64,000 nt of DNA. It comes from Schizophyllum amplum. Its lineage: Eukaryota; Basidiomycota; Agaricomycetes; Agaricales; Schizophyllaceae. Shown piece by piece: positions 34,564-46,505 of the stretch. Below the pieces are notes generated by a model that saw only the letters and a list, made by a program, of their open reading frames with translations, was not told where the DNA came from and did no database searches. The stretch covers positions 186,001 through 250,000 of the forward strand of contig VDMD01000017.1 of assembly GCA_007026445.1 (NCBI GenBank), read 5' to 3'. Each line of letters opens with the position of its first letter. Positions within the stretch are counted from its first letter, which is position 1. The position numbers and the translations under genes were made by a program.

Positions 34564-34927
34564 CTTCTTTTTAGCTACAAATCGATGCCAACGGGATTCA
34601 GAGCTCACTTTATGTGGTCCGCGGCGGTTCAATGTGCCTGCCAGCAGTGCACGCCATCGGTGAGCTTGAACGAAGGCCGAGGGGACGAGTGAGTGACCGT
34701 TACGTCACGGTTCGATGCTCAACCGCCGCGTGAGAAGGACACGATGTGCTCTTGCTTCTGACTCCCATCGACAACCCATAGACTTTCCCACCACTTGATT
34801 TCGAGTGCGCAATGCGCAGACGACATCCGTGGGCAATCTCGACATCGAAGGTGAGCTATGAAGAGTGAAAAGATGCACAAACTTACCAAATCTCTTCTAG
34901 GAGGTGCAATGTTGTGTTTGCACGCCC

Positions 34928-37900
34928 TCAAGCCGTTTCGTCATCCGTGTCGCCAAGCATGGGATCGTCGTAAGACGCCAACGTGTCATCCGACCCCCCA
35001 GTAAAGCCATCCACGCCTTCATCGTCGTCCTCGCTGACTAGACGCCGCTCATCCTCCAGCTGGTCCAAAACCATAACGGCTTCATCATCGAAGTCAACAG
35101 GACGCATGAAAATGCGGTCGTTGCTCAGGCAGACGAATGCGACATCAGGTCGGGTCTCGCCATCTGGGATATGGGTGTCCACGTCGTCGTCACCAATGTT
35201 CGGTTCGTCTCGCCCGTCTCCGTCTGCCATGCACTCGCTGACACCTGCGGATGCGCCGCCGCTGTTTCCAGTTGCAACGGATGTACTCGCCCGCGCCAGC
35301 CGTCGAGCCAAGCCCCGCTTGCTCGCCGTTCTGTTGATGTACTTGGGGAGCTTCTTGCGCTCCAGGACATCGATCCCTTTGTTAAAGCGCTCTCGATCCT
35401 CCGCACCATCAAGAACACGGCCGGCGCGATATGTATGCAGCTGATGGCCCTTGTACAGTGCGAGGAGCGTGCGTATCTCGGGGTTCGTACTTGGGTGAGT
35501 GTGCTTGTCTGATCGTTTGTCGAGTCCCAAAGACTCCATTGACTCCATCTTCAGCTGAGCGACATGGTAGATGTTGCGCGACCAGACATCGCGTAAGAAC
35601 TTGTCCGAGTAGTCCACGCCTTTGTGCCGTGCAACGGCGTCGAGAAGCCGGTTGAAATACTCTTGTAGTAGGTCGCCGTGGCAGAAATGGTTCTCGCGTC
35701 CGGAGGGGTTGACGAGAGATATCTGGAGTAAGGCCTTCTTCAACTCCGCACTACTCTCAAACTCATATGAGATGATCTTCTCGAGCAGGTAGTCGGTATA
35801 GTTCGTGCACGAGGACCCAGCGAATTGGAAGAGCTGGTACTTCGTCACCTCGTACACCCGACCAGGATCACCAGCCGCTGCCGCGCGCATGCTTTCTCGC
35901 GAGAGTGCAGCAGCGCGCATGAAGGTACGTGAGTTGGCTAGCGCCAGATCTCCTTTTGACTGAGGTTCGTCGGATGGTGCAAGGTTCGGCGCCTTTGCGC
36001 GGGCGGCCTTGCGTGTTTTTGTTCGCTTCGAACCAAGGTGAGCAGCGCGCTTGCCCTCGTTGATGAAACCGAAGTCTGTACTAGAGTCGTCTGCGATGAT
36101 GCCGTCCCATTGCTCGCCTATGGGGATGTCGAGCGTTGTTATACGGTCGTCGCCTTTGATGACAGTATCGTGGTCGCGGAGGCTCATGTATGCCCGGGTG
36201 AGCTTCTTCGCACTCTCGAAGAGGTCATCGATTGATGGGAGATCTGCAGCGCGCTTTTTATCACGGAAGTGATCAAAGATGTCGTCGACTTCGTAGTGAA
36301 GCCTGAGACGAATCACGGTCAGTATGACTGTCCTTGGCGCGAGCGAAACATATTGAACACACCTCCAACAGTCCAACATACGAGCATCCAGCACGAGATA
36401 CATGAGCTGCGCCCCTTGCGCGTAGTCGAACTTCTTCAAATCAGCAGGCCGCCGCCGTCCCAGCTTTGCGGCACTGTGACCCAGTGTAGAGTAGTCCGAG
36501 GTGAGCGGTTTGCCGTAGTGGTTCTCGATGATTTCGTTGTTGCTGGTGTACTCCTGATGCCATCCCTCCAGGAACGGTAGCAGAACCTCCAGTGAATCGA
36601 CGATATTATCCTCGAACTGTAGCATATCTAGCATCTCCTGCAGCCGCTGGAATGTGTACCCGTCTCCACCAGCGACGACCAAGCTCGAGTTGTGCTGCTC
36701 CCGTGTCTGCCCAATCTGAGCAAGCAGGTCGAGGTGAGCATCGCGAAGCTCGGGGTAATACATCTCATTTTTGGAGCAGCAGCCAAGCGGGTGGATCTTC
36801 GTCTTCCGAACCGGTAGCTGAAGTTTTGCAGCAACACTGGAAGTCATTGAGCGAAGGCGGGGCGTGAGATGAGCCAGTTCGGGTATGTAGTCGGTGAGCA
36901 CCTGCACCCATTGTAATGCGAGTACGGTGTTGATGTGCTCAAAGTCGACCAGGCTCACAAGCGTGTCCACGTCCACGTCTCGCCGCTGTCCGAGGTCAAC
37001 GTAACGGCGCTTCTCTTCGATGTTGAACGCTGACACGGGGACATAATCCTCGGCCTCGTACAATGCGCCGAAGTACCCGGTTTTAAGCTCGTTCTCGAAG
37101 CCTATACCCGGGTCGCGGTGCTGGTGGTAGTTATGCACGTTATCCCCTCGTAGGATGTTCAGTGTTGATGGGTTTGTACCGTAGCTGAGCGCTTCAGCAG
37201 CTGAGTGTTCGGCAAGTCGTCTCATGGCTCGCATGATCGTGTTGTAGCTGGCCATGTTGCCCATACGGCTGTGATAGCGATGGATGTCGAAGGCAGCGAG
37301 ACAACCGAAATGCAGGATGCCAGATGCGATGGGCAGGAGGTTGGCTCGGTCGGATCGCGAGAACAGCATAGTACTGATGACGTTTGTGGCGACCTTTAAA
37401 AGTTGGTCAGTATTAGACTTTCTCGCTCGTTAGTGGCCACTCACGTTCTCGACAGGCCTTTTCTGTCTAACAGCTACTATTCCATTACGTCGCCGCTCTT
37501 TCCGGGCGCAGACCTTCCCAACAAGACCCCACAAGAGAGGCTGGAGCTGCTGTATCCTAGTGCGTACATGCTTGACTGTGTCAGACCCGATATCTGACCA
37601 CTGGACCCGCTGCGAGGCTTTCGACTTGTCCCCGAGTGCGACATGCAGGCCGTTCTCGCGCTGGATCGCCACTTCGGCATCTCGCTCCAGCTTCTGGGCC
37701 GTAACTTGCGCAGCGAAGGAGGTGAGTGAGGCACGCATATCCCTCATCTCCGTGTACTTGGGCTGCAACGCGTACATGTCCTGCGCGTCTGCGTAGCCAG
37801 CTCCATATGCGTGCGAGAACCACATCTCTAGGATGCGGGAGGGGCAGTATTCGGCATCGAGCTGACCCGCAAAGAAAGCGGACACTTTGTGATATTGTGT

Positions 37901-38818
37901 ATCACTCGCCATGCCTTGCCCCGCCCCGTGCGCGGAGTAGTAGAGCAGCTCGCCATATGTCCAGCCGAGTACATGCTCGAGGAACCAGAATAGCAGGTCG
38001 AGCTTCTGCTGACGAGCACGATAGACCCGGCGCAGTGGCGGCATGCTCGGAAGGGACTCGTTGGGCTCCACATCAACGTCCATATCGAGATGCGCTGTTT
38101 TGCGGGAGGCAGCTTCAAGAAGCGCCTTGGCAAGCGGATCACGTCGCACCATCGCCTCCATCCGCTGTTGCAGGGACTTGGTGAGAAACGGTCGTTTTCT
38201 GGGTTTCCGCGGCGCCTTGTTTACTGTGGCGAGGAGTGTGGTCCGGCTACTGGACCCACGTCGTGGAGTTTGAGGGGTGGCCAGAGAATGGTACGTGAAC
38301 GTCTGCGTAGCAGGATTCACGGTTTGCACAGGTGACTTCGGCATATGCAGCTCGATGGGCTCGAATTGCGTAGGGTCCGACATGCTCGAGTCGACGATCT
38401 CGAGGCGTGCCCGCTTCGACGGGCTTTGGAGGTAGTCCAAGGCTAGTGGATTGGTGTTCTCACATGGGTGTCGCCTACGCCGTGGGGTGTCGAAGCTAGG
38501 CTGGACTCGTGGCCTGCCACTAGGATGTGGTACTGGTGCAGAAGTCGTTGTCATGGGCGAATATTGCCGCGAGGGGGACGCTTGGGCGTCGTTGAGGTGT
38601 ACATTTCGTGTGAGGGGGAGAGGGATAGGTAGCGGAGGACGTGGATACTCTGCTGGTGGCGAAGGAGTGCGCTCGTCTGGAATCCAAGGAGGGCCTGGAG
38701 GCGGGACTGGTGGTAGTGTACTTGTATATGTGCTTGTTGGTATGATACTGGTGTTCCATTGTGGGACAGTGCTGTTCGGTGCAAAGGGATTGGCACGGAA
38801 GGCAAATTTCGAGTTCAT
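34928..38818 (-). CDS. DUF6589-family protein, candidate transposase (about 1,259-1,279 aa)
   Basis: Exon 1 (38818-37445) starts MNSKFAFRANPF just inside the right TIR and is Pro/Ser-rich, then helical around DLLFWFLEHVLGWTYGELLYY. A 51 nt intron leads to the large exon from 37393 to 34928, VATNVISTMLFSRSDRAN. A second 60 nt segment (36362-36303, GTGTGT...CTGAC...CAG) is in frame but has all the marks of an intron. DUF6589-like landmarks are ILRGDNVHNY, VVAGGDGYTFQRL and CHGDLLQEYFNR. Two conserved Asp and a late Glu in these are candidates for a DDE-type catalytic set. The C-terminus is Asp-rich. The gene is convergent with the helicase and is the other gene of the element. Confidence 0.75.
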
Positions 38819-38880
38819 ATCTGCTCGGCAGGTGCTTGCAAGGTATGAGGAGCGCACGACAAGTCGCTGACTTATTGTTC

Positions 38881-39000
38881 TCGGAGATAAACCCTCATTT
38901 GGGAGGTAGCCTTCTAAAACGAGACACCCCCGAGCGTGGAAAACCTCACGTGACATCAATTCGCCCCGTTCCGGTTTCCAGGGCGCGTTTGGAAGCAGAC
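38881..39000 (-). repeat. Right 120 bp terminal inverted repeat
   Basis: This is the reverse complement of 32291-32410 with about six differences. It ends (plus strand) GGAAGCAGAC at 39000. A minus-strand frame through it is continuous with the DUF6589 exon, but the first plausible start lies inside at 38818. Confidence 0.9.
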
Positions 39001-39027
39001 GTTCCCTGAACGTCTGCCTTGGAGACT

Positions 39028-41949
39028 AGAATCACCAAAGGAATGAGTAAATTCTACAATCATTTTGAGGTGTCCTGTCAACTCAGACCTACTGAGGTCG
39101 ATGGTCCTTTGGCTGCATAGGATTCGGTAGCGTGGGATCGTTTCGGGTGTCGGGGTTCTCACTGGGCATGAGGCCTGAGGCCTGAGGGGGTGGAAACGCG
39201 CGTAAAGACGCGTCAAACGTACAGATACTCAAAGTCCTGGTGAAGGCCATCTCTGACCACCGTTGGTGCTTATACATAGGCTAGACTATGCCTATAGAAC
39301 TAATCCATATACCTGTCACCATCAATAGCTTACTACAGCAAATTGCGGCCGCGACAGGCTATTATATAGTAATATCGCCTTCGCGCACCGCCGAAATTCG
39401 AACGCGCCTCATCTGGACGCGTTCGTGACGTTACGTGCTTTTCTCTCCCTCAACCGCCATCTCGTCCGCCACGCAATCGCCGCGATACGCGCCAAAAGCG
39501 TAGAATACACAGGGTATAGGCAACTGTGGCCTCAATAGGTGCGTTTACTATACAGAAAACGTGTAAGTCGTATTGAAGAAGCCATCTTGATAGCTGTGCA
39601 GACCTGAGGCGGCCGCGCGTGGGTTCGCGTCGCCTCAGAGAGCTCCCCCACCGCGGCCGCCACCACCTCTGCTCGCAGTGAGGTAGTGGACACCCTGGGG
39701 GAGCTTTTTAAGGCAATGCGAGAGAGAGCGCGGCTGTCTGCAAGCTGCACAACGTAACCAGGCATCAAGACCGCCGCACGCCGCAATCGCCTTTTTATCC
39801 AGCGTCTTCGCCGCCGCCTTCCACTCACTCATAGCTCACGACACATTCCGCGCCCCCCATTCCCGTCCTCTTTAGGCCACTCAACGCAGCTCTGCATCGT
39901 GCATGGCTCTCTAGAACGTCATGCGCAATCCTGCAAGCGCTGAGGACCAGGCTCCCACGCGCACAGGCGCCGGCGGAGGGGCTGCAGTAGCCGCACGAGT
40001 CTCGCCAGCCACCGCTCTCCTGGCGCTCCCAGTGCCGCGGACGGCGTGAGGATGGGTCTCTCGGGCCCTGATAGCTCGAGGCCGGTACCCAGCACGCTCG
40101 GGATTGTAAAAGTGCCCGCTAACCAATTGCGCGCGCGTAAGCGTGGCTGCTTGTGAAAGCCACATAAACATCCCTTCCCCCACGTCCCCACACTCAAATA
40201 TGGCTTTCCTGTATCCCCCGAGTGACGCAGCACGCGTCGCTCGCCCGCGAAGACTTTTCGAGGTGTTTGAGTCATGCGTTGCCTCCCCCCTCCGCCCCTG
40301 TCTACAACATTTGTATCATATAGCGTATGATACACACTCATTTGTGATTTTACGCGCCCAGAACGATGCGCGGGAGGGCGGTCGGCGTCTGCGACGCGTT
40401 CCCGACGCGCGCCATCACCCGCCAGATGGCCCGCCGATGGCGCTTTACAGCGTCGCACGTAATGCTCGGAGGGAAACGCGCATCCCGCCGCCGGAGCGCA
40501 ATAGGGAGGCGCAGGGGAGGCGCAGGGGAGGCGCTCGGGTCCCAGGCTCCTCCTCTGGCCCGGAGATGCTGGGCCTGCTGAGTCCGAGTCGTTGTAGGTA
40601 TTGAATTACGGATCGTATTAATTTGAACAGCATAAGGAGGTGCGCACAGGATAGCGGCGGACGGGTGAATACGGAATTTCTGTAGAAACAGTATGTAGAC
40701 CCGTATGAAACTTGTCGAGATATTTGACGACACTGAGAGAGAATCGAAAGAATACTGAATAGGTACGACGAATGCAAAGGTTCGGCCCACGCCGCTTGCG
40801 GCCATACCCCCCACTCATTTTATACTGTATACATTCACCTCCAACCGGACTGAGATCTGGACGCCTGTTATCTGTGGGGAACGATTGAACGGATGCAATG
40901 CATGATCGCCTGCACGTAAGTGTAAGAATTTGAGAATTTCGTATTCATCCTGCTATTCCGACGTGTTGTTCGCCTCTGGTGGGCCCCCATGGACAACGTC
41001 GCAGCCGCCTCGACGCCAGGAGCCCGACACCCCTTGCCTCCTCGCAGAGGGAAGCTCACCGCGGCCTCGCCCGCCTACCTCGCCTCGCCGTGACGTTGAG
41101 AGGAGCTTGCCCCGGTACCTCGCCCGTAGGGAAATTCCGCCCCGCGACTTCGCCGAGGGAAGCTGTTTCTGTTTGACCTCCAGTTCGGTGGAGCCTTGAA
41201 AGTTGAAAGGCACATACTAGCTAGTAAGTTTACTAGACGATTGAAGCAGAACACTTGATACATAGCAACCGCGAGACAGCGACGACTCGTCTATTGTACA
41301 TATACGCAGAACTCACCACATCGGTGTTGATAAATACCACGGACAGGGAGGACACACTATCTGAGCTATAAGCGTTCGTGCCTGGACCAAACGTTGCGAC
41401 AGTCCACGGAAGCGCACTCTATGTATAGCCCAGCGAATAAGAGCAATCATCCGCGGGAGGCAGAGCTGCTCTTGCCGATGATGTGCACGTGAAAGCGCGT
41501 ACGCGCCTAATAGTAAGTACGTGCGTAGCCGTGACGCGGCCACAGGTCCATGACACACGCGACGTACTTCGGATGGCCACGTTGTCGGAAGGGGCTGTCT
41601 TGTTATGAGGTCATCCAAGTCCGGTGCAGCGCTGAGTGCTGCCGATGAGCTTGTACCAAGGCGAGCAGCGCGGTATAGTGTGGCCCTATGTGATGCCGAG
41701 AACCCAGCCATTATGTACCACCCGGACGGCGTGGCCCGTCGCGCTGGAGTGCGGGCTGGATGGGACAGGGAAGCGTCACTGGCCAATGCAGGAGGACGTT
41801 GAGTGATGGCGCAGCATCTATACGCAACTGCAACGTCGCCAGAGTACGTACGCGGGCTGAACATCGCGCGACTGAGTTCTGTGTCGGCCCGGGAGAGCCC
41901 GATATGGAGAGGCCTATACGGTGACGCTCGTCCCATGTGAACTCGGGAG
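39028..41949. other. 2.9 kb without a supportable gene
   Basis: Open frames on both strands are short and featureless. The right part, 3' of B5, shows no clear similarity to the B3/B6/B8 flanks. No TIRs or tandem repeats were recognised. Confidence 0.45.
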
Positions 41950-43240
41950 TTAGGCCGCATCGCGAATGTCGAGGGAGCATGCATCGAGGCGAGAACCATA
42001 ACAGAACATCGCCCAGTCATTGCTAGAAAACTCATGTGTTGGGAAGTGTCCATTCTGCTGCACCCATTCAGGACCGTCGTCCTCGCCGAAGTCGCACGGA
42101 CGTGGGCGTGCTGCGAGGGAGAGCTTGCGACGGAGGCGCGAGGCATCCGCGTACGGAGAAGACTGCTCTTTGAGACGCTGAGATCGACGGAGCTTGCATG
42201 GCGATCGCGAGGACTTGAGGTCCTTGTCCGCTGGAGGCCTGATCTTCGGGAACCAGCTCAGAACCTTCGCGCGCGGTTCTGGGTATTCGGACTGATCGAG
42301 TTTTAAAATATCGACGACGTTGGCAGGCGTGCGGATGAGGGCGTTGGGCGACGAGGGGAGTTCGTAACCGAGCTTCTCGGATCCCACAACCGACATGTCG
42401 TCCCAGTCCTTTTTCGGAGTATCGAGGAACCACTGAGGGATACACGTATCCGACGAGGTCCATGCGTGGACGATGCGCCTGACACACGTCGCCCACTGTG
42501 CAGTGACGCGCGTTCCGAGGCTATGGTGCTGGAACGCTTCTAATGCGTAGCTGGAGATCGAGTATGGGTGTGCGCGGCATTCTACGATCGGGAGTTCGTC
42601 GCTTCCCGGACGAAGTGACTGCTTGTAAACGGGGTGGATTCCGCCGCTCAGGTCGTCCTCGGTCTGCGGCTGCATGTGGAATGTCTTCTGAAGCTCGCGA
42701 GCGGCTTCCGTAAAAGGGATGAAGACATAACGATAAGAGCCAGAAGGAGGAGTGAGCTAAATGAATGATGCATAATTAGTCACATTCAAGGAGAACGTGC
42801 GCAGGACGCACTGCAGTTAAAGGTCGACGTGGCGAAGAGTCCTCTTCATCGCGGTCGATGACGCCCGCGTGATTGACAAAACCCATGATCTCGACGTAGG
42901 TTTGGAATGTTGGTGCGAGAGTGAACTCGTAGTTGGCAAACATACGGGCGATATCGTGACGCACTGCGTGAAATCAGCAAGCATAATTGGAAGATTTGGG
43001 CTTGCACTACGTACTATACAAAGTATTATGCTCCGAGGAGAGATAATATAAGATTCCGCCTCTGGGAAGGCCCCATATCCATTCCATGCGAGGGATCTGT
43101 GGCCGTATGTGAGCCCGCGGAAAGCCACTTGTACGTACACGTACCTCAACGTCTTGAGGCGCGTCAATGAGATGGATAGATGCCATATCCTCACTAGAAC
43201 CAGCTATCGGACAGTCATATATCGAGCGAGACGGTGACAT
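41950..43240 (-). CDS. B5: divergent member of the B family, partner of A5
   Basis: The start MSPSRSIYDCPIAGSSED is at 43240. The following exons give MEWIWGLPRGGILYYL, EHNTLY and VRHDIARMFANYEF, with TLAPTFQTYVEIM. The last exon (42756-41950) begins LTPPSGSYRYVFIPFTEAARELQ. It then has IPQWFLDTPKKDWDDM in place of the usual PPQWFVDAPK and DDTDL. The C-terminus keeps SPCKLRRSQRLKEQSSPYA, EWVQQNGHFPTHEFSSNDWAM (shortened here to HEFSSNDWAM) and ends DIRDAA. Many conserved positions are substituted relative to B1, B2, B3 and B6, so this is a separate lineage. It lies head-to-head with A5 (441 bp), and the frames are open. Confidence 0.75.
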
Positions 43241-43681
43241 TGCGGCAAAAGACTTGAACTCGTCGTGGAAGAGGAAGAAAGAGATGTGAGCAGCTTGGAC
43301 CAACGCGTTCGATCACGAGATCATAATTGCACGTGGCCGCGATCATGAGTCATCGGTCCCTCACGCCGTCACGCGTTCGGTTCACGGTTCAACTTCAACT
43401 TCCATTTTCTACCATCAATGTGGATTTGCATTCCAGCAAGCCCGACGCAGCCACAATGCTGCGTCGCACAGAAATCTTAGTTATTCCCTTTGTTCATGAT
43501 CTCAGGGCATCGTGCTGATTATGATGACTCCTCGAACACAAGTACAATGGATCCCGCCCAGCCATGAGTAAGGGGGCCACCTCGCTCTTTCATGACCAGA
43601 CAATGGACATCCCCGGGGTATAAAAGCGACCTCTGTCTCTATGCGGTCCGTATCTCTGCACCTCGTCGATGTCGCTCTGCT
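43241..43681. promoter_or_regulatory. Bidirectional promoter of pair B5/A5
   Basis: TACAATGG lies at 43543-43550 and TATAAAAG at 43619-43626, the latter 56 bp before the A5 ATG. The spacing is wider than in A1, A3 and A6. Confidence 0.5.
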
Positions 43682-45218
43682 ATGTCCGACGTCTCTCCCT
43701 CAAGAAATCGCATCGACGCCGCGCTCGCGCCCAAGGCTCGCGACGAGTGTGGCACTCCAAACGCCCCGCAACAGCTTACTCCAGTTGACAACGCTCCAGT
43801 CAAGAGGAAGCTGTTTCCCGATACCCCTGCGCGTCGCACGGCCGTCAACAGATGGAAAGCAGGCAAGAGGAAGGTCCTTGGACTCGTGGGCTCGCCTTCC
43901 TGCCTGCTCTACGGCCGAATCAACGGGATCGTACTGCATATCATACACGTTGTACCGAGAACGCTGTGGCGGACACATCCGGAACTGGTGCGTGCCACGC
44001 ATTCTGGACGTCATTTGTGCATGTTCATTCACCACCTTGAAGTTCATCGCATTTCAAGAGGCCGTCGGCATCATCGTAACAAACCCTGACGGGTCAAAAG
44101 AGCGGGTCATAAACCTGGATGGCTCTGGAAATCAGGATCTCAGTAAGCATACATACCGCGAATGCCATGCCACAGATACTGACCCATAGTCTGTCAAGTG
44201 AATTGCCTGTCGCATACCTTCTTTGACGGTTTGTCTGTCAACAAGGGTCTCGGGGGCGGCGTTTTCTTCCTGGAACCCGTGAAGCTAGACGAGTGCTTGG
44301 AGGTCGTTGAGAGCAACACGGTTAGCAAGGACAAGGACTATCGCCAGGCGCGTAGTATTCCCATCACTTCATTTTTTCTGTGCTCATCATTTGCAGATGT
44401 TTCCGGAGCGCATTCACGAATACCGCGTACGCCTTCTCAGCGACTCTCAGGCCATGCCTATCGTATGCTGGGGTCCTGAACAACGTTCCTACGCGCATCT
44501 GTCTCCCGAAGCTTTGGAGCACACCGACGCCGTGGAGCCCGACGAGGTTCCCGAAGACGGGGATCCCAATACCAACGACGATACAAGTGGTGACGATCCC
44601 AGTGGTGACGACGACCTTGTTGCACGCATTCTGCAAGAGGTTACGGAAGAAGATATACGGGAAGCCGAATGTCTTGCCACTGTAACTCCCGACCCAGATG
44701 CGCGGCCACCTACTCGGTGGCTACCAGACGACATCATCATTGTGGTCACTCACCTCAATCCCGTGTTCCCGTTGTGGGATATGGCGAACAAGTTGCACCG
44801 TCGCCTCATGAAGGAGATCCCCGGGAAGCTATCGCAGGAAGAGACGGACCTTCACGACAAGATCTGGCCCGTCCTCAAGGTTTGGTTCGAACCTCCGACA
44901 CAAGCAGCCAAAGGCAAAGCAGATCAGCGTGTCCAGAAGCTCATCTTCGAAGGCGCTACAAGACGGTCGTCCCGCATTGCGAAGAATAACACCGAGCCGG
45001 CGCCTCCGCCCGCCCCTCCGGTCGCTCAGCCCAGACCTCGGTACGGGCGCACGGAGCCATCTGCCGACACTCGCTGCGTCCAGCCTGCTCAGTCTCGATA
45101 CGACTTCCGCGCGACAACTCTGAACGCGCAACTCTCTACCAGCGGCCAAAGTGCGAAGCGGCGTGTCGATGCCAACGCTGAGCAACCCAAGCAGAAGAAG
45201 AAGAAGACCTTTGCCTGA
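43682..45218 (+). CDS. A5: HNH_2-type nuclease-domain protein, divergent lineage (458 aa, 4 exons)
   Basis: Exons are 43682-43987, 44043-44142, 44199-44347 and 44397-45218. The third intron appears to use a GC donor (CAG/GCGCGT). After a Pro/Lys-rich N-terminus comes CLLYGRINGI with a histidine in IHVVPRTLWRTHPEL. Then follow VGIIVTNPDGSKERVINLDG, an asparagine in GSGNQDL and SHTFFDG. The shared VTHLNPVFPLWDMANK motif is present. The acidic tract is short and the tail ends with a lysine run (KQKKKKTFA). H, N and H of the HNH signature are retained. It groups with A7 by the GSGNQD core and by 100 nt second exons. Confidence 0.8.
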
Positions 45219-45536
45219 TCCTGCGTGCTTGACTAACATTATACGTCTCGTCGCTCGCCATCTTCTCCCCGCCCCCCGCTGTTCACCAGTACAGTCACAA
45301 CCACTCTTTACTCCATAAGTATTTACGATCCTCATTATGGCATATGCCGTCCGGAACGACATCCCTTTGTAACGAGGACCTTCCATTCCTTATTTCTAAA
45401 TTTCTGACCGATTGCTTTGGCTGGGCACTAAGAAAAACCCGCTGCACCAATTATGTCTATGTCACGAAGTACATGCACGTATATATATGCCAATGCGAAC
45501 ACGGTGTAGCGGCCACTCCTCGTGTGACAAAGAGAT

Positions 45537-46190
45537 CGAGAGGCGAGGTGGCGCTGAGAGCAGAGCCGTGCCGCATTGACTGTATTCGTAAGTACCAGCG
45601 CCGGCAATTATTGTCGACTGTCCCGGTCCTTGTCGGCGCTGGCAGATATCCACGTTGCGCGGGGACCTATATTCGGGCGTGGCCTGATAGCGATCCTACG
45701 CCTGCAGTGGGATTTCCGAGGTGCGTCTTCTTTGCCGAATCGCCTCGAGGAGCGGACCGAGCAGTCGTAAGACTGCAGGATATCCGAGAAGCTCAATAGA
45801 TCGGACGCAACGACGCTACGCGCTGGACGTATCGAATGCGTCGTTTGGACTTTCGCGTGCAACGACGCCTTCGCCGCGGAGGTCGGCTATGTCGAGGATG
45901 GGCGTGCCGGTCCGCGCATCAACGGAGGCAGTAGCCTTCGAAGACTGTATGAGGTTGTAGCCCGCTGCCTTCGAGCTCGCGAATATCTCGTCGTCCAAGT
46001 TCACCATTCGAAGAGGCAGCCTTCCCCGTCTACTGCCGGAGTTGGTGAAGCAGGCAGATAGACCACTGCGATCAAGTCGCCGTAGGAGTGATAATGGAAG
46101 GCATGGTCCGCAAGAGTGCAAGCGCCTGATGCGAAACGCCCAGCATCGACAATTATCGGAACGTAGTATGTACGTTGGTTCTCCTGCATG
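45537..46190 (-). pseudogene. Deleted relic of a B7-like gene and its 3' flank
   Basis: Minus-strand translation gives broken matches to B7: ACTLADHAFHYHSYGDL, then MVNLDDEIFASSKAAGYN, then SSKATASVDARTGTPILD. At about 45895 the match jumps to the sequence found downstream of the B7 stop, so roughly 515 bp encoding the C-terminal third is missing. From 45537 to 45895 it matches 50780-51153 as shared 3' flank. The 5' part beyond 46190 is absent, replaced by sequence like the B6 3' flank. It cannot encode a complete protein. Confidence 0.75.
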
Positions 46191-46505
46191 TCAAGCTTCC
46201 ACGCGAGAGCCCGACAATTGGGTCATATCGCACGATGTTGAAGGCGGTATGGCATGCGGAAGGCCCACGAAGGCGATTGATCCCCGAGCAACTGACGCAA
46301 CACGCTTCAGCAGCCTACGATACAAGAGGGGACCGCGAGGAGATGCGCACGCCCGCTGGACGAGAGGCTATGATCGTGGCCGATCGTGAAGGCGAAAGCG
46401 GCTTGCTCAGCCAGCGTCAGACCCGATATACTCGAGGGTCAACACGCCTGTATGAAGGTGGGTAGATGCACGGACTCGCATCGAGTCCGCTCGATGCAGT
46501 ACGTC

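Larger units (their letters stand above)
32289..39027. mobile_element. 6.7 kb TIR element carrying a RecQ-family helicase and a DUF6589 protein
   Basis: The boundaries are set by 120 bp inverted repeats (32291-32410 and 38881-39000) that differ at about six positions. AGAATCACCA at 32279-32288 recurs at 39028-39037 and may be a 10 bp target-site duplication. If so, the right end carries about 27 extra bases (39001-39027), including the palindrome AGACGTTCCCTGAACGTCT. Inside are exactly two convergent genes, both intact, filling the space. The high TIR identity and open frames suggest a fairly recent insertion. Classification is open; a cut-and-paste DNA element is the simplest reading. Confidence 0.75.

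Noticed and set aside
37430..38959. A separate gene starting in the right TIR (MMSREVFHARG)
   Set aside because: The frame is the first exon of the DUF6589 gene; RPVEN joins VATNVISTM across a clean 51 nt intron, and the TIR-internal start is less plausible than the ATG at 38818. The left TIR has a similar frame (ISRELFHARG) simply because the TIRs match.
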